This document shows positions 17,795-19,748 of a DNA stretch of 19,748 nucleotides, in pieces. The DNA comes from an uncultured bacterium (GTDB taxonomy: Bacteria; Actinomycetota; Coriobacteriia; Coriobacteriales; Coriobacteriaceae), in the NCBI GenBank assembly GCA_905215765.1, contig CAJMRP010000025.1, positions 1 through 19,748 on the forward strand. Reading direction: 5' to 3'. The first letter of the stretch is position 1, and each line of letters starts with the position of its first letter. Under the pieces are notes generated by a model. It was not told the origin of the DNA, did no database searches, and saw only the letters and a list, made by a program, of their open reading frames with translations. Position numbers and translations under genes: made by a program.

Positions 17795-19748
17795 ATGGCA
17801 AAAAACACCGCAAACTATGGTAACGACAGTATCCGCCAGCTCAAGGACGAGGAGCGCGTACGCCTGCGCCCCGCCGTCATCTTTGGCTCAGACGGACTCG
17901 ATGGCTGCGCGCATGCCGCCTTCGAGATCCTGTCCAACGCCGTTGACGAGGCACGCCAGGGCTACGGCAAGCTCATCACCCTTACCGCCTTTCGCGATGG
18001 CTCCATTCAGGTAGAGGACAACGGCCGCGGCTGCCCGCTCGACTGGAACCCCTCCGAGAAACGCTTTAACTGGGAACTTGTCTTTTGCGAGCTCTATGCC
18101 GGCGGCAAGTATAACAACAACCAGGGCGGCGACTACGACTTCTCGCTCGGCACCAACGGCCTGGGCTCCTGCGCGACTCAGTACGCTTCCGAATACATGG
18201 ACGTCACGGTTTGGCGCGACGGCAACAAGTACTCCCTGCACTTTAAGAAGGGCAAGGTCGTCGGCGCCAAAAAGAAGGCACTCGAAATTGAGCCCAGCGA
18301 CGAGGACCGCACCGGCACCACCATCAAATGGCGCCCCGATCTTGAAGTCTTTACCTCCATCAGCATCCCCCACGATTGGTATCGCGAGACCATGCGCCGC
18401 CAGGCCGTGGTCAACGCCAACGTGACCTTCCGTCTGCGCATCGAGGGCGACGACGGCGAGTTTTCCGAAGAGGATTTTTGCTATCCCAAGGGCATCGAGG
18501 ACTACGTGCTCGAAAAGGTCGGTACCGACTATCTCACCGAGCCCTTCTTTATCGAGGCCGACCGTCGCGGTCGCGATCGCGAGGACCTGCCCGACTACAA
18601 CGTAAAGATCACCGCGTGCATGTGCTTCTCGCGCACCTTCACGATGCAGGAGTACTACCACAACTCATCGTGGCTCGAGAACGGCGGCTCGCCCGAGAAG
18701 GCTGCCCGCAGCGCCCTCACCAGCGCCATCGATGCCTACATCAAGCAACAGGGCAAATACAACAAAAACGAGAGCGGCATTAAGTGGCAAGACGTCCAGG
18801 ACTGTCTGGTACTAGTAACCAACTGCTTCTCCACCCAGACGTCCTACGAAAACCAGACCAAGAAGGCCATCAATAACCGCTTTATCCAGCAGGCCATGAC
18901 TGCCTTCTTTAAGGAGCGCCTCTCGACCTACCTGATCGAGAACAAGGACGCTGCCAATAAGATCATGGAGCAGGTGCTCATCAACAAGCGCTCGCGCGAG
19001 AACGCCGAGAAGACGCGTCAGAGCATCAAGACCAACCTGCAGCAGAAGACCGACATGGCCAACCGCGTGCAGAAGTTCATCGACTGCCGTTCCAAGGACA
19101 AGAGCCGTCGCGAGATCTACATCGTAGAGGGCGACTCGGCAGCAGGCGCCATTCGCACCTCGCGCGACGCCGAGTTCCAGGGCGTTATGCCCGTCCGCGG
19201 CAAAATCCTCAACTGCCTGAAGGAAGACTATCCGCGCATCTTTAAGTCCGACATCATCATGGACCTCATGCGCGTGCTGGGCTGCGGCGTGGAGATCAAA
19301 GACAAGCGCATCAAGAACCTCGGCGCCTTTGACCTGGACAACCTCAACTGGAACAAAGTCATCATCTGTACGGATGCCGACGTCGACGGTTATCACATCC
19401 GCACGCTCGTGCTCACCATGCTCTATCGCCTGGTGCCCACGCTTATCGACGAGGGTTACGTGTATATCGCCGAGTCGCCGCTCTACGAGATCAACTGCAA
19501 AGAGAAGACCTACTTTGCCTACACCGAGCTCGAGAAGAACGGCATCCTCAAGGAGATTGGCGACCAGAAGTGCTCCATCAACCGCTCCAAGGGTCTTGGT
19601 GAGAACGACCCGGACATGATGTGGCTCACCACCATGAACCCCGAGACGCGTCGTCTGATCAAGGTGGAGCCCGAGGACGTCACCAAGATGGAAACCATGT
19701 TCAACCTGTTGCTGGGCAACGACGAGGCAGGCCGCAAGCGCCATATCT
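17795..19748 (+). CDS. Type IIA topoisomerase subunit B (divergent GyrB/ParE paralogue), 3' truncated
   Basis: The frame is open from ATG 17795 to the right edge (651 codons, no stop). The GHKL ATPase domain has EILSN (Glu44, Asn48), EDNGRGCP (Asp75) and LGTNGLGSCATQYAS (118-132). The TOPRIM domain has EGDSAAGA (Glu445), PVRGKILN and DADVDGYH (Asp527, Asp529, Asp531). These are the catalytic residues of ATP-dependent topoisomerase B subunits. The sequence differs from canonical GyrB: Ser47 replaces the Asp of EVVDN, SAAGA replaces SAGGS, and the N-terminus carries AVIFGSDGLDGC, as I recall from a second B-subunit lineage in Firmicutes and Coriobacteriia. GAGAGAG precedes the start. A gyrA/parC-like partner is expected downstream, outside the window. 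It may resolve supercoils or catenanes alongside a standard gyrase. A LexA-type box lies upstream. Confidence 0.9.
   Translation, partial: MAKNTANYGNDSIRQLKDEERVRLRPAVIFGSDGLDGCAHAAFEILSNAVDEARQGYGKLITLTAFRDGSIQVEDNGRGCPLDWNPSEKRFNWELVFCELYAGGKYNNNQGGDYDFSLGTNGLGSCATQYASEYMDVTVWRDGNKYSLHFKKGKVVGAKKKALEIEPSDEDRTGTTIKWRPDLEVFTSISIPHDWYRETMRRQAVVNANVTFRLRIEGDDGEFSEEDFCYPKGIEDYVLEKVGTDYLTEPFFIEADRRGRDREDLPDYNVKITACMCFSRTFTMQEYYHNSSWLENGGSPEKAARSALTSAIDAYIKQQGKYNKNESGIKWQDVQDCLVLVTNCFSTQTSYENQTKKAINNRFIQQAMTAFFKERLSTYLIENKDAANKIMEQVLINKRSRENAEKTRQSIKTNLQQKTDMANRVQKFIDCRSKDKSRREIYIVEGDSAAGAIRTSRDAEFQGVMPVRGKILNCLKEDYPRIFKSDIIMDLMRVLGCGVEIKDKRIKNLGAFDLDNLNWNKVIICTDADVDGYHIRTLVLTMLYRLVPTLIDEGYVYIAESPLYEINCKEKTYFAYTELEKNGILKEIGDQKCSINRSKGLGENDPDMMWLTTMNPETRRLIKVEPEDVTKMETMFNLLLGNDEAGRKRHI

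Noticed and set aside
18812..19744. 310-codon minus-strand frame at the right edge
   Set aside because: It is a shadow of the topoisomerase B subunit, whose TOPRIM motifs lie in the plus frame.

Overview
The window looks like chromosomal DNA of a GC-rich Gram-positive gut actinobacterium of the class Coriobacteriia, most likely Collinsella or a close relative. I infer this from the moderately high GC content, AGGAG-type ribosome binding sites, a LAXTG-type (class E sortase) anchor, a CD1871A/4Fe-4S/redoxin operon, LuxR-type regulators with helical sensor regions, and short palindromic repeats between genes. No database search was possible, so the genus is an inference.

Layout. Positions 1-596 hold no convincing gene but several palindromes and a decayed repeat copy. 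At 597-863 (+) is a small ribbon-helix-helix DNA-binding protein whose promoter is overlaid by two tandem TTGTnTACAA boxes. Positions 991-5275 (-) carry a large MacB-like ABC transporter (ATPase and permease fused) followed by a tRNA-dihydrouridine synthase gene whose last codons lie inside a palindromic repeat. Positions 5529-7574 (-) form a three-gene redox operon: a 49-aa CD1871A-type CXXC membrane peptide, a polytopic 4Fe-4S membrane protein and a TlpA/redoxin lipoprotein. It is divergent from a two-component system (7662-9484, +). A LuxR-type regulator (9552-10556, +) follows.

Positions 10714-15084 (+) are one continuous reading frame for a secreted, wall-anchored surface protein of about 1,456 codons, broken by a single in-frame TAG at 12031-12033. 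The export signal lies before the stop and the sortase anchor after it, so the halves make sense only as one protein. After a terminator come a membrane protein and its XRE regulator (15174-15998, -) with a clear promoter and repeated operator-like sites. Next are an AAA ATPase with a C-terminal PD-(D/E)XK-like (DUF234-type) domain (16255-17637, +), a LexA-type SOS box, and the first 651 codons of a divergent GyrB/ParE paralogue that runs off the right edge (17795 onward, +).

How the genes work together. The redox operon and the divergent two-component pair probably form one unit that senses envelope conditions and delivers electrons to an extracytoplasmic thioredoxin-like lipoprotein. The LuxR regulator probably controls the adjacent surface protein. 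The XRE/membrane pair is a self-contained autoregulated cassette. The most unusual items are the amber-interrupted surface protein, the repeat that supplies the end of the dihydrouridine synthase, and the SOS box ahead of the topoisomerase subunit.
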